Shown here piece by piece: positions 45,929 through 54,593 of a DNA stretch of 64,000 nt. Position numbers and translations under genes: made by a program. Location: positions 1 through 64,000 of the IMG/VR virus record IMGVR_UViG_3300023174_000046, one strand, 5' to 3'. Numbering within the stretch: position 1 is the first letter of the stretch; the number at the start of each line of letters is the position of its first letter. Source of the stretch: a virus. The notes beneath the pieces were generated by a model. The model was not told where the DNA came from, searched no databases, and worked only from the letters and a program-made list of their open reading frames with translations.

Positions 45929-46816
45929 TTAGTATTTGCTGAGCTCTTTGAGGTAGTATTTGGATGAATCATCATCGGCAGGTAGATTTGTATTCTCACC
46001 TATTAATTGTTCTTCAATAATAGGACGATCTACCTGAGATGAAGATGAATCTTCAACTGCTTCAGTGGCTAGAGTTTCGAGCCGTTCTGTCTCAGACTTT
46101 TCAAACATTTTAACAGTGTAGTCAAAGTTTTCTTTTACAAACTCAGGATTTTTTCCTTCAAAAAGTCTAACTACTTGTTCGACTTTCTTAGGATCCATGT
46201 CCTTTGTCTTTTCAGCAAAAAGATTTTTCGATTCAATCTCTTTGAGCTTTGACTTCAATGCTGCATTCTCTGAGAGAACAGCTTCAAGCTTTTTATTAGC
46301 TTCATTAATTTGATTCTTACCATCAATTACAGCATCGCGAATAGAATTATTTGCGAGAGCCTCGTCAACGGCGAGAGTCTTTTTGATACCTTCAAGAACG
46401 GCGACTGCGCGCTTGTTCTTTACTGCTTCATTGATTGATGCAGCTGGGATTGCTTCATCAATATAAAGTTCAAGATAATTTGATATATTTTCAACCAAAT
46501 TATTTTTGAAATTCTTTGCATCATTGTTTGACATGCCTTCATATCTCTCAATAACATTCTTAAGCTTGTTGGTATGATCAGCAACAACTGCTTCGTAAAC
46601 TTTATTCAACTTTGCTGTATGATCTGTGTCAATAGCAGAAACAAGCTTCTCGAGCTTGTTTGAATAATCTTCATCTTGCTCAATTAGAGCTTTTTCAACG
46701 TGAAGCTTAACCTTGGTGTTGACAGCTTCATTAAAAATGTTCTGCAGTTCATTAAGAGTCTCCTCAGAGAGGATATCTTTGGTTGCTTCTTTTAATACGT
46801 CTTTTACTTCTTTCAT
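45929..46816 (-). CDS. 22: Prohead scaffold protein (gp22-like)
   Basis: A highly charged 295-residue helical protein with Glu/Lys/Ala coiled-coil patterns (LQNIFNEAVNTKVKLHVEKAL, INEANKKLEAVLSENAALKSKLKEIES) and repeated I-D-E-A and E-A-V-K segments. The position between a gp67-like gene, gp21 and gp23 and the composition identify the core scaffold, degraded by gp21 during maturation. Sequence conservation in this family is low; synteny carries the call. Confidence 0.85.
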   Translation of the reverse strand: MKEVKDVLKEATKDILSEETLNELQNIFNEAVNTKVKLHVEKALIEQDEDYSNKLEKLVSAIDTDHTAKLNKVYEAVVADHTNKLKNVIERYEGMSNNDAKNFKNNLVENISNYLELYIDEAIPAASINEAVKNKRAVAVLEGIKKTLAVDEALANNSIRDAVIDGKNQINEANKKLEAVLSENAALKSKLKEIESKNLFAEKTKDMDPKKVEQVVRLFEGKNPEFVKENFDYTVKMFEKSETERLETLATEAVEDSSSSQVDRPIIEEQLIGENTNLPADDDSSKYYLKELSKY

Positions 46817-46822
46817 AAATTC

Positions 46823-46975
46823 TTATTTTACAACCTCTGAGATTTTTTGTTTAATCTTCTCTTCGATTGCGTTCTTTAAATATTTATTGGCCGCGGCAAA
46901 ATTTTTCTCAGAAATTGCTTGAATAAATTGACTAATTTCAAGCTTGATGTCGTTCTTGGCTAAATCTTTCTGCAT
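46823..46975 (-). CDS. 67: Prohead core protein, gp67-like, 50 aa
   Basis: Encoded between gp21 and gp22 with its own late promoter; the sequence MQKDLAKNDIKLEISQFI... ends with KISEVVK. It is helical and Lys/Glu-rich. In T4 the short core protein gp67 lies near gp21/gp22, so position and size support this name; the sequence is too short for certainty. Confidence 0.65.
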   Translation of the reverse strand: MQKDLAKNDIKLEISQFIQAISEKNFAAANKYLKNAIEEKIKQKISEVVK

Positions 46976-46980
46976 AAAAA

Positions 46981-46987
46981 TATTTAT
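46981..46987 (-). promoter_or_regulatory. Late promoter for the gp67-like gene
   Basis: ATAAATA on the minus strand, five bases before the start at 46975 and overlapping the gp21 stop. Confidence 0.8.
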
Positions 46988-47658
46988 CCTACGAGAGTCA
47001 TTTTTTTGAAGAAATTTGATATTTGTTCCTTCAGATATGACTCCACATCCACTTTGGGTAGTTTGTTTAGTTTGTTAGAGAACGTTTCATATACTTCAGC
47101 ATACTTGCCATCTGCTTCCAGAACAAACTGTTTGGATTCAAGAATACCATTGACAAAAGCCTTGGGAAACGATGGATCTGCAACACAATCAATTGCGACT
47201 AAACGCATTTCTGTAACACGTTGCACACCACTATCTTGTTCTTCTAATTTGCCAAGAGCACGTGATGACATGCCAACTTTAACACCATCATTCACAAGAG
47301 AACGCACAATCATTCCCATGGGTGTGGTTAAAACTTTTGACTTGCCGTAAAATACATTACCATCTTGTCTGAGTTCAGTGACAAGGTGGCATGCTCTCTC
47401 CAGATCAACATCAGCAGTTGTTGGGTGATTCAATTCTCCCATTGCACGGTTATTCTTAATAAGCTCGTTACTGTAACGGGTTACTTCACGTGCCATCTCA
47501 TTTACATCATATACTCTGTTGTTTTTATTAACACCTTCTGCCATCATGTATGGGCCGTTAATATACAGGGTAGCAGGTCCTTTGGAATTTTTCTCCTCTA
47601 AAACATACTCAAATTGTTCTTCAGGAGCAGGTTTTTCTACCAATAGTTTTAGAGCCAT
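46984..47658 (-). CDS. 21: Prohead core protease (gp21-like)
   Basis: The T4 prohead serine protease family is recognised by GPYMMAEGVNKNNRVY, the His in MGELNHPTTADV, the catalytic Ser in VGMSSRALG and the Asp-rich VAIDCVADPSFP. The 224-residue length is normal. It is activated in the prohead, cleaves at (Leu/Ile)-x-Glu sites and then digests the core. Its targets probably include gp23 and leader-bearing internal proteins of this window. Confidence 0.9.
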   Translation of the reverse strand: MALKLLVEKPAPEEQFEYVLEEKNSKGPATLYINGPYMMAEGVNKNNRVYDVNEMAREVTRYSNELIKNNRAMGELNHPTTADVDLERACHLVTELRQDGNVFYGKSKVLTTPMGMIVRSLVNDGVKVGMSSRALGKLEEQDSGVQRVTEMRLVAIDCVADPSFPKAFVNGILESKQFVLEADGKYAEVYETFSNKLNKLPKVDVESYLKEQISNFFKKMTLVG

Positions 47659-47663
47659 AATAT

Positions 47664-47671
47664 TATTTATA
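47664..47671 (-). promoter_or_regulatory. Late promoter (TATAAATA) for gene 21
   Basis: A perfect late consensus on the minus strand, five bases before the ATG at 47658. Confidence 0.85.
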
Positions 47672-47696
47672 CTTTTATCGGTATAATTTTAGTGTG

Positions 47697-48449
47697 TTAT
47701 GTGTACAAAATACCTGAAACAATCGCTTTACCACTTAGAGAAGTCATATTGCCAGTGCCTATTGCATATGCTGTTTCCACGCGCAAATACAACGTTGATG
47801 ATGCTGCAGTAGTAGATTGTCGACTTACCGTTGTTTGCGGCCGGGCATATTGATTGACGGCACTCGGAGTGCTGGCTAGAGAGAAAGGTGTAACTGAACC
47901 ACACATTTGATTGGCAAGAGCTGTCGCACTGTTTGAATTGTAAACTCGATAAGCAGGCACCGTATCACCAGTATTAAATGCGCCGGTAATTGCATCAATT
48001 GTAAAAATAAGATCATTCATTACAAATCGCGCGCCAGCGGGTGTAGTGCCAATATTAGTGTATGTTGCTGCTGCTGCCAAATAATTTATAGTGTCACTTA
48101 CAAATATTATTGGTCTAGGCACTGATAAGCTAAGAGCGGGATTTGCTGCTACACCATCACCGTCACTTACTGAAACACCATTAGATGCAGTTATTGTGCG
48201 TGCTGCTACTGTGCCTGCTGCAGTTCTAGTTATGAGACCGTTTGTACCAAGATTGTGCAGTGCTAGTGCTTGACCGGATAAAGCTATAGAGGGGCTAGTG
48301 GCCACACCGTCACCGTTAGTTACTGCGACACCAGTGCCGCTTGATATGGTTCTGCCCGCTACTGTGCCAGCGCCAGTTCTAGTTATGATACCGTTTGTGC
48401 CTAGATTGTGTAATGCTAACGCTTGACCTGTTAATGATATTTGACCCAT
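47697..48449 (-). CDS. Fibre-like virion protein with tandem repeats, 250 aa
   Basis: Two copies of a ~52-residue repeat (ISLTGQALALHNLGTNG(I/L)ITRT.AGTVA.RTI..) open the protein, each ending with a G(T/V)SV.(N/D)GDGVA motif. The last 130 residues form another beta-rich domain. The repeats resemble collagen-free triple-beta or knob-like phage fibre modules. The late promoter is five bases upstream. Function within the virion unknown. Confidence 0.6.
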   Translation of the reverse strand: MGQISLTGQALALHNLGTNGIITRTGAGTVAGRTISSGTGVAVTNGDGVATSPSIALSGQALALHNLGTNGLITRTAAGTVAARTITASNGVSVSDGDGVAANPALSLSVPRPIIFVSDTINYLAAAATYTNIGTTPAGARFVMNDLIFTIDAITGAFNTGDTVPAYRVYNSNSATALANQMCGSVTPFSLASTPSAVNQYARPQTTVSRQSTTAASSTLYLRVETAYAIGTGNMTSLSGKAIVSGILYT

Positions 48450-48454
48450 ATAGT

Positions 48455-48461
48455 TATTTAT
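48455..48461 (-). promoter_or_regulatory. Late promoter (ATAAATA)
   Basis: ATAAATA on the minus strand, five bases before the ATG at 48449. Confidence 0.7.
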
Positions 48462-48464
48462 CTA

Positions 48465-50093
48465 TTATATGATTCTATCAATAAAGTATTTTGGTAATCT
48501 ATCTTTGTGTGTTTTTATAACGTCGACTATATTTCCGTCCAGAATATATGTCACAGAATAATCGTTCTTACTTCTTGTGGCTCTTCCTGTTGCTTGAACC
48601 ATGGCATTTAACATCTTATCAATGTACCAGTTCTTATCCAATTCAAACAACTTCTTAACTCTCTTGGAAGATAATGGTAGGTATGGTAATTTAACTATAA
48701 TTTGAAATCTTGCTAATTCATCCTTAAGATCTATGCCAAAAGATAGTGATGGTGACACAAGAACAGTAGGTTTACTGCTTGAGGAATGCTCTTTGAGAAT
48801 ATCTTCATTTTTTGAAGCAAGCTCTCGAAAGAGAAATCTTTCCCCATTCAATCTGGTCTTTATATATTCTGTGATCTCCATGGTGTGGGTATGTATAACG
48901 CCTTTTGCATCTTTATGGAAATCACAAATTTGCTTAATCTTATTAACTATTTCCGGCAATTCTGTTTTTATAGTTTTATAGTTTAACTTGTTTTTAGATG
49001 TTACATATATGGGTGACTTGGATGATTCAAAAGTAGAGTCAACTTCCACATACTCGTAATCTTTTATACCTAGCGTTTTTGCAAAATTCTTGTGATCAAT
49101 AATTGTAGCGGACATTAATAAAATATTTTCACCATAATCAAAAATATATTTTGACAATTTATCTACCTTTAATGGTGTAAATGATGCGCGTTGCGAATCT
49201 TTCTCTACAACAAATTCACACTCATCCCATAATGATTCGATAATTACTAAGTTGTTGTAAAGGTTTTTCAAATAACGAATTTTAATTTTATCTATTGGTG
49301 ATAAATTAGTAATTTTTTTTGTTTGTCTATTTTGTAAAGTGTTTATTATCTCGCTAAGATGAAAAATGAGATCATACAGCCACACACGAACCTTTTGTGT
49401 ACTATCTGTAACAAGCGGTACAACACTTACATCATAATTCTTTAATTTATCATATTCTATAAATGCAGAAAATCGTCTTACTAGCTCGTCTTCTAATTCA
49501 GATGCCTCATCACATATAATAAAGTTTTTTCTTTTTACATGATCCGGGAGCGACAAAAACATTTTATAATTTAAAATAGAAAATTTATCTGTAAGTGCAG
49601 TATTTCTTGCGGTATAATACGGGCATATATTCTTTGACCAACAATCTTCTTTAAGCTTATTGACCAACACACATGGGGCTGATTCTACATCAAAATTTGT
49701 ATCGACTTGACACTGATAGTTTGTCTTGCCTTTCAAAAGTTTACCATCTTCAAAAAGCTTCACATATTGATCTTGTAAAGATTTTGTTATAGTAAGTGTG
49801 AAGGTTCCAAAAGCTGGCTCTTTTCTTGCATCAGCTTCATGTGTATAATTGCCACTATAATCTTGTCTAAATGCATCGTAACTGTTAATTAAATTAACAT
49901 ATGCAGATGTAGGCGGTGAACTTAAGTTGGCTAATGTTTTGCCGAGAAAGCTTTTTCCAGTACCTGTAGGTGCACAACAAATTACAAATTTTTTTCCTCT
50001 CGCAAAAGCTTTCTCAACACCATTAATGAGCTGTATCTGGCTCTTGCTTGGTGTGTAGTCTTGAGGGAAATATGAAACTAGTTTCTTCTGCAC
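48465..50093 (-). CDS. DinG/XPD-type Fe-S helicase, 542 aa
   Basis: The GTG start (50093) is followed by Walker A (CCAPTGTGKSF), an iron-sulfur Cys set (NYQCQVD, APCVLV, EDCWSKNICPYY, about 125-160), a DEAH-like FIICDEASELEDE and the C-terminal helicase motifs LVSPSLSFGIDL and QATGRATRSKNDYS. These place it with DinG/XPD SF2 helicases, 5'-3' unwinding on DNA (or R-loops). A strong early promoter lies six bases upstream. It could act in recombination or replication. Confidence 0.85.
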   Translation of the reverse strand: MQKKLVSYFPQDYTPSKSQIQLINGVEKAFARGKKFVICCAPTGTGKSFLGKTLANLSSPPTSAYVNLINSYDAFRQDYSGNYTHEADARKEPAFGTFTLTITKSLQDQYVKLFEDGKLLKGKTNYQCQVDTNFDVESAPCVLVNKLKEDCWSKNICPYYTARNTALTDKFSILNYKMFLSLPDHVKRKNFIICDEASELEDELVRRFSAFIEYDKLKNYDVSVVPLVTDSTQKVRVWLYDLIFHLSEIINTLQNRQTKKITNLSPIDKIKIRYLKNLYNNLVIIESLWDECEFVVEKDSQRASFTPLKVDKLSKYIFDYGENILLMSATIIDHKNFAKTLGIKDYEYVEVDSTFESSKSPIYVTSKNKLNYKTIKTELPEIVNKIKQICDFHKDAKGVIHTHTMEITEYIKTRLNGERFLFRELASKNEDILKEHSSSSKPTVLVSPSLSFGIDLKDELARFQIIVKLPYLPLSSKRVKKLFELDKNWYIDKMLNAMVQATGRATRSKNDYSVTYILDGNIVDVIKTHKDRLPKYFIDRII

Positions 50094-50099
50094 GTACTA

Positions 50100-50127
50100 A
50101 TTGTAGTTATAAGAACTCAATGATCAA
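50100..50127 (-). promoter_or_regulatory. Early promoter, TTGATC-16-TACAAT
   Basis: On the minus strand TTGATC (50122-50127) and TACAAT (50100-50105), 16-base spacer, six bases before the GTG start of the helicase gene. Confidence 0.7.
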
Positions 50128-50445
50128 GGTATTATCGTAAAATTTTGAAAATTTCTGTCTCTTTAACAGCTTAATAATAGTTTCCAACTCTTTGTCTTTT
50201 TTTGTGAGTGTGCTATTCGTGTAGTCAAAAAATAGTTTATTCTCTTCAAATCTATATGTATAGGGGTAAGGTATTTCAATATACTTGTATGCATTGTGTC
50301 CTACACAGAGTTTAAAATGAAGATAGAATTCTTTGAACGAAAAGAGTATTAGCTTTCCCTCTCTCAATGTCTTGTTATTAACCCTAAATCTAAGATTTTT
50401 TTGAAAGATTGAAGAGACGTCTTTTTCTAAATTTAAAATGCTCAT
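50107..50445 (-). CDS. Hypothetical protein, 112 aa
   Basis: A basic, aromatic-rich protein (MSILNLEKDVSSIFQKNLRFRVNNK..., FKEFYLHFKLCVGHNAYKYIEIPYPYTY) with an alternating hydrophobic beta pattern. No family recognised. ATGA overlap with the SH3-like gene indicates co-translation. Confidence 0.6.
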   Translation of the reverse strand: MSILNLEKDVSSIFQKNLRFRVNNKTLREGKLILFSFKEFYLHFKLCVGHNAYKYIEIPYPYTYRFEENKLFFDYTNSTLTKKDKELETIIKLLKRQKFSKFYDNTLIIEFL

Positions 50446-50822
50446 GTGTTCATAAATGTTTCTTTTTCGGCAACAGACATAAAACGTAATTTTTCGTTAA
50501 AATATTTCCAAAACTCATCATTAGCGACAGGAATTGTTTTTATGAGCTCACAGCTTTCCATGTTAATACATCGAAAATCTTGCATAAAAATATCCCATGT
50601 TATGATAATATTTTTATTTGTTGGGTTAAATTTTGGACTTCTTTTGGGTTGCTTGTAGTTTAATAAAATTTTACCGTTCACACTGCTAAGAAGAATAACA
50701 CTGTTTGTGCATAGCATTCTACGAGTAAGCGATTCACCGGCTACAGGTCGCTTTCTAGAAAACTTTACTTCACAGACATTATTTTCTAGAAGATTTTTTA
50801 ACGATCCTAGGGCTACTTTCAT
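50442..50822 (-). CDS. SH3-barrel-like conserved phage protein, 126 aa
   Basis: I choose the ATG at 50822 (MKVALGSLKNLLENNVCEVKF), because the extension upstream would overlap the gp31-like gene by 120 bases. The pattern VCEVKF.RK, RMLCTNS.ILLSS..G..LL.YK.P and KNIIITWDIFMQDFRCIN is shared with small T4-like and cyanophage proteins annotated as SH3-fold. Its function is unknown. It overlaps gp31-like by 44 bases. Confidence 0.6.
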   Translation of the reverse strand: MKVALGSLKNLLENNVCEVKFSRKRPVAGESLTRRMLCTNSVILLSSVNGKILLNYKQPKRSPKFNPTNKNIIITWDIFMQDFRCINMESCELIKTIPVANDEFWKYFNEKLRFMSVAEKETFMNT

Positions 50823-51231
50823 TGTCCTCGCGTGTAGAGCAAATACCGAATATACGTTGTTCGTTAATAAAGATACCTTTATTAATTTTGCCGTAACCAT
50901 CTACATCGATATTTGAAATAGGCACACCCATATTATTCGGAAAACAAATTACATCGCCTGGCTTTGCATATCTTACACTTGGTCCTGCAAGAACAACTCT
51001 ACCCAATCGCCATGCTTTTGTCTCGGCATTTACTGGTACCAGGATACCATTTCGAACAATCTCTTTGCCGTTATCTGATTCATCAATAAAGATAGCGAGA
51101 ATAACATCATCGAGAACTTGCTTGAGATTGTGACCCAAAAACACTGAATCAAACGTATTTTTAGGTAGATCAGCAAAATCAATTAAACTCTTTGGAACTG
51201 GTCCGAGTGCGTCTACAGATATTTTTGACAT
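50779..51231 (-). CDS. 31: GroES/gp31-like co-chaperonin, 150 aa
   Basis: The central region, VRNGILVPVNAETKAWRLGRVVLAGPSVRYAKPGDVICFPNNMG, fits the GroES beta-barrel (VxxGIxVP...GxVxxxGP...xxGDxVxxP), with a mobile-loop-like stretch before it. T4 gp31 replaces GroES to fold gp23, and a gp23 is in this genome. The name rests on this pattern; C-terminal sequence is Ser/Lys-rich. It lies between the SH3-like and gp62-like genes. Confidence 0.6.
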   Translation of the reverse strand: MSKISVDALGPVPKSLIDFADLPKNTFDSVFLGHNLKQVLDDVILAIFIDESDNGKEIVRNGILVPVNAETKAWRLGRVVLAGPSVRYAKPGDVICFPNNMGVPISNIDVDGYGKINKGIFINEQRIFGICSTREDNESSPRIVKKSSRK

Positions 51232-51575
51232 ATGATATAATGATTTATCTCTCTTTTAGAGAGTTCAAGGTTTTGAGCTAACATAGTTAACTCTTTATTT
51301 TCTTCCTCTTCCTTTGTATTTTTCTTTTTAACGTAGTCTATTTTCTTAAAATTGTATTTAGGGAGAAAATTTTTTAAAAAATAAAAATGTTCTTGTTTTG
51401 AAAAATTAGTAAAACGGTTTGTAGTGATGTTAATAATATTAGCTAACTCTTTATTATAAAAAGAGCACCATCGATTTATCATAAACGGTGTATAAGAATT
51501 GTTATTATCGTGATTTATCTCTCTACTTTTCTTTGAATAAAGAATGGAGTTGAGAAAGTCAAAAATTGTATCCAT
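51213..51575 (-). CDS. 62: DNA polymerase sliding-clamp loader small subunit, gp62-like
   Basis: The motif YTPFMINRWCSFYNKELANIINITTNRF is the core of T4 gp62-like clamp-loader subunits ((Y/S)PF(M)INR..S). The 120-residue length and helical, Lys/Asn-rich composition fit the family, which forms the A subunit of the loader with gp44. The gp44 gene is not in the window. It overlaps the gp31-like gene by 19 bases and abuts the DUF366-like gene. Confidence 0.75.
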   Translation of the reverse strand: MDTIFDFLNSILYSKKSREINHDNNNSYTPFMINRWCSFYNKELANIINITTNRFTNFSKQEHFYFLKNFLPKYNFKKIDYVKKKNTKEEEENKELTMLAQNLELSKREINHYIICQKYL

Positions 51576-52159
51576 TAACTAATAACTTTAGTTGTAGCAA
51601 TAAAGATATCGTCGTTAAGATTATAAAACAGATTAATAATTTCTGCCATGAAGTTATTGGCTTGCTCGTCGGTAAGATTTGTTGAGTAAGCAAAAGCGGG
51701 TGCCTTCTTACCTGCTGCAATATTAATACCGGTATGACCAAGCGCAACATTATTCTTTGTGTATGTGATGCTTACGCTACATTTACCTTTTGGTTGTGCA
51801 ATACCACCTTGTGTATGTTCTTTATGCACAATTAAATCGTCGCCTTTCATTTCAATAGGAGCTTTGAGATATTGTGTAGAGAGAATATTAGCAATCTGAG
51901 TATTTAAAAGTCTTTGATAAGCTACAGCACCAAACGCATCAAGGTTAGGAATTTCCCAAAGAAAATTAATTGCATCATCACTGTAGATATAATCTGCATT
52001 GAGAATATCCTCACTATCAATCATACCTTCTGCTTCAACTTTCATGGGCGATCTGAATGCAATGATATTACCGATCGGTAATGTTTTTTCTCGGAAAAAC
52101 TTATATGCAAATCGTGAATGCAGCAATGACCCGTCGTATATTTTTTGATTAATAATCAT
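51575..52159 (-). CDS. DUF366-like protein, 194 aa
   Basis: The N-terminus YDGSLLHSRFAYKFF, then MIDSEDILNADYIYSDDAINFLWEI, AVAYQRLL, MKGDDLIVHKEH and KCSVSITYTKNNVALGHTGINI match the DUF366 pattern (IYSDxxxxFxxE, RQRLL, GDD, SVSI, HxGxN). Such proteins are mainly archaeal/bacterial; I recall, without checking, a link to 7-deazaguanine tailoring in phages. An early promoter (TTGATA-16-TATTAT) sits six bases upstream. With QueD, QueE and QueF in the window a base-tailoring role is attractive. Confidence 0.65.
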   Translation of the reverse strand: MIINQKIYDGSLLHSRFAYKFFREKTLPIGNIIAFRSPMKVEAEGMIDSEDILNADYIYSDDAINFLWEIPNLDAFGAVAYQRLLNTQIANILSTQYLKAPIEMKGDDLIVHKEHTQGGIAQPKGKCSVSITYTKNNVALGHTGINIAAGKKAPAFAYSTNLTDEQANNFMAEIINLFYNLNDDIFIATTKVIS

Positions 52160-52165
52160 TAGCTT

Positions 52166-52193
52166 ATAATACTATCTCAAACTTGAATATCAA
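52166..52193 (-). promoter_or_regulatory. Early promoter, TTGATA-16-TATTAT
   Basis: On the minus strand TTGATA (52188-52193) and TATTAT (52166-52171), 16-base spacer, six bases before the ATG at 52159. The -35 overlaps the stop of the epimerase gene. Confidence 0.65.
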
Positions 52194-53185
52194 CTCTTTT
52201 CTATTTGCGATTTAATCCAAGAATAAGTCTTTTTTAACCCTTCTGCGAGAGGGTAATTTGGCTGCCAATTTAACTTTTCGCCAATTAATTTATTGCAAGA
52301 ATTTCTGCCCCTTACACCAGTAGGACCATCTAATTTATAATTTTTTGTAATTTTCTTGTTTTCAATGGAGCATGCTAAATCAACTAATTGGTTAATTGTC
52401 ACGCGCTCTTCTGAGCCAATATTGACTGGTCCGAGAAAGTTTGATTCCATCAACCGACGGATACCTTCAACACATTCATCTATATATAGAAATGATCTGG
52501 TCTGCTCACCGTCACCCCAAATTTCAATATCACCAGTTGATTCTAAGACTTTGCGACAAATTGCAGCAGGCGCTTTCTCCTTGCCACCCTTCCATGTTCC
52601 TTGAGGACCAAAAATATTATGAAAGCGTGCAATACGCACATCAATGTTATAATTTCTGTTGTAAGCAAGGTAAAGCCGTTCGCTAAAGAGTTTTTCCCAC
52701 CCATATTCGCTGTCGGGGTTTGCTGGGTAGGCGCTGCTTTCCTCACAATTGGGATTATTTGGATCAAGTTGATTGTGTTCAGGATACATGCAAGCGCTAC
52801 TGCTATAAAATATTTTCTTTAAACCCACATCAACAGCTTCATCTAGAACGTTTAAATTAATTGTTGCAGAATTATGCATCACATCAGCATCATGTGCACC
52901 AGTAAAGATGTAACCTGCTCCGCCCATATCTGCTGCAAGCTGATACACTTCATCAAACGATGTATGGTGCGTGTGCGTGTAATAGTGCCAAGATTTATCC
53001 ATTGCTTTGCGTACGTTGTCACGCTCTCTTAAATCCAAAATAAAGAATTGATCTGCTTGTGTGGAAGAATATTCAGGATATTTTAAATCTACACCACGTA
53101 CAAAATATCCCTCGCTTTTTAATCTTGTAACTAAATGGTTACCAATAAAACCACCTGCGCCTAAAACTAATGCACTTTTTTTCAT
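52190..53185 (-). CDS. NAD-dependent sugar-nucleotide epimerase (GDP-mannose 3,5-epimerase-like), 331 aa
   Basis: An extended SDR: GAGGFIG (NAD-binding Gly loop) at residues 10-16, YGWEK (active-site YxxxK) near 165, SSSACMYPE before it. The segments QLAADMGGAGYI, FHNIFGPQGTWKGGKEKAPAA and GDGEQTRSFLYIDECVEGI are typical of GDP-mannose 3,5-epimerases, which convert GDP-mannose to GDP-galactose or GDP-gulose. It overlaps the methyltransferase start by four bases and is last in the glycosylation operon. Confidence 0.8.
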   Translation of the reverse strand: MKKSALVLGAGGFIGNHLVTRLKSEGYFVRGVDLKYPEYSSTQADQFFILDLRERDNVRKAMDKSWHYYTHTHHTSFDEVYQLAADMGGAGYIFTGAHDADVMHNSATINLNVLDEAVDVGLKKIFYSSSACMYPEHNQLDPNNPNCEESSAYPANPDSEYGWEKLFSERLYLAYNRNYNIDVRIARFHNIFGPQGTWKGGKEKAPAAICRKVLESTGDIEIWGDGEQTRSFLYIDECVEGIRRLMESNFLGPVNIGSEERVTINQLVDLACSIENKKITKNYKLDGPTGVRGRNSCNKLIGEKLNWQPNYPLAEGLKKTYSWIKSQIEKS

Positions 53186-53772
53186 ATTTTTGTTATTAAG
53201 GAGATTTCTTTATTACCGTCATGGTTTGAGATGTGAGCCTTCTTTTTAATGTTGTATTTTTTTAACGGAAAGAAGTCACATGAGAGTGGTCTGCTACGCA
53301 ATGGCATGTCTTGCCAATCGTCCTTCTGATCGCAACTATTGGTTATAAGAATGTAGTTAAAATTAGCAATAGCACGATCTAGAAAATAAACAATTTCGTC
53401 ACATAACCAATGCTGTATTACATCTTTTAGTAAAAGTAAATCACCTGTATAGTTAAAAAAGTTTTCAATTTGCTCAATATATTCAAAGCGAATATTAGGT
53501 GCACTGTAAGTTGAATTGTGGTGGTCGATCAAGCTCTTTACACAGTCGATGCCTAGATAATTTACACTGGACCAGTCAATAAGGCGTGAAAACTGCCAAT
53601 CACCACACCCATAATCAGTTACAGTTTTAATATTATTTTTTTGTATAAAATCTGTAATAAATTTTCTATAACCTACAGTATGTTCTGGATAAGAGCCAGA
53701 ACCTGAACCATTCCACTCGTTTGTGTCGTAAATCCTTGTAAAATGGTTAATATGTGATTTGTGATCGAGCAT
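53182..53772 (-). CDS. SAM-dependent class I methyltransferase, 196 aa
   Basis: Motif I is VTDYGCGDWQFSRLIDW (about 48-64), giving the SAM-binding Gly loop, followed by NYLGIDC (motif II acidic end) and DLLLLKDVIQHWL (motif IV/post). No DNA-binding domain is seen, so a small molecule or sugar methyltransferase is more likely than a DNA one. It belongs to the glycosylation operon. Confidence 0.75.
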   Translation of the reverse strand: MLDHKSHINHFTRIYDTNEWNGSGSGSYPEHTVGYRKFITDFIQKNNIKTVTDYGCGDWQFSRLIDWSSVNYLGIDCVKSLIDHHNSTYSAPNIRFEYIEQIENFFNYTGDLLLLKDVIQHWLCDEIVYFLDRAIANFNYILITNSCDQKDDWQDMPLRSRPLSCDFFPLKKYNIKKKAHISNHDGNKEISLITKI

Positions 53773-53798
53773 TATGATATGTTATAATATATTTGTTA

Positions 53799-54593
53799 TT
53801 AATCAATAGATATTAAATTGGCGTAATAATTGAACATGGCCTTTTCTCTTGAGTTTTTAATTAAAGTGTCGTATTTTGTTTCTAAAAACTCTTCTGTTAT
53901 TTCTTCAAAAGAATTTACAAACAAAATAGGCAGGTCAGTAAAATAATCTAAAGCGGTGTGATTCTCTACTATAGGAATCACATTTAAATATATTGCTTCC
54001 CAAATTCGATGACAGTCAATACTGTTGCCTGGTGGCGACACAACATACTTATATGCTTTAAGCTTAGTAAGATAATCTTTATATTGATGAATTTCTGTAT
54101 CTATATTAATAAATGTCTTAGTTTTTAAAATATTGAGAATATTTTGTCGCTTAAGCAGGTTAGTTGAAATATTAAAATTACTATAAACGAGTTTTGTTTT
54201 TTTAATAGGTGTATTGATCACATCTAATAAAGCATTCTTGTCACCGTGCGGCCACTTCTCATTAGCTATGCCGATGGGTATTGGTTGCAATTTATCGTGC
54301 TTAATGTGGCAATTCATGGCATGCCATTTAATGAGGTTATTGCTGTTTAAGATGTTTAGGTATTCTTCTGTAATCCAAAGATCGGAATTATGTGTAATAA
54401 GTTTAAAGGTATAGTCAATTCGGGGTAGTACTTTTTCGGCAAAAATTTTTAACCAATCTGTATATAAAAATATAATTTTGGGTTTGTTTGCAAGATTTAC
54501 AAGCGGCTTGCTCTCATCTATATATTCTGAAGCTAGAGCTTTAAAACTATTACCTGATATAATATCTTCTATACTGATAGGTGTTACTAACAT
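53799..54593 (-). CDS. Exostosin/GT47-like glycosyltransferase, 264 aa
   Basis: The C-terminal half contains YKYVVSPPGNSIDCHRIWEAIYLNVIPIVENH, a segment typical of exostosin (GT47)-like and related GT-B transferases that bind the nucleotide sugar. The N-terminal half has IIFLYTDWL and HNSDLWIT. It overlaps the next upstream gene by seven bases. Donor and acceptor are unknown. Confidence 0.7.
   Translation of the reverse strand: MLVTPISIEDIISGNSFKALASEYIDESKPLVNLANKPKIIFLYTDWLKIFAEKVLPRIDYTFKLITHNSDLWITEEYLNILNSNNLIKWHAMNCHIKHDKLQPIPIGIANEKWPHGDKNALLDVINTPIKKTKLVYSNFNISTNLLKRQNILNILKTKTFINIDTEIHQYKDYLTKLKAYKYVVSPPGNSIDCHRIWEAIYLNVIPIVENHTALDYFTDLPILFVNSFEEITEEFLETKYDTLIKNSREKAMFNYYANLISID

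Noticed and set aside
53182-53772. DNA methyltransferase of a restriction-modification system
   Set aside because: No target-recognition region or DPPY/NPPY motif, and it sits in a glycosylation operon; a small-molecule or sugar methyltransferase fits better.
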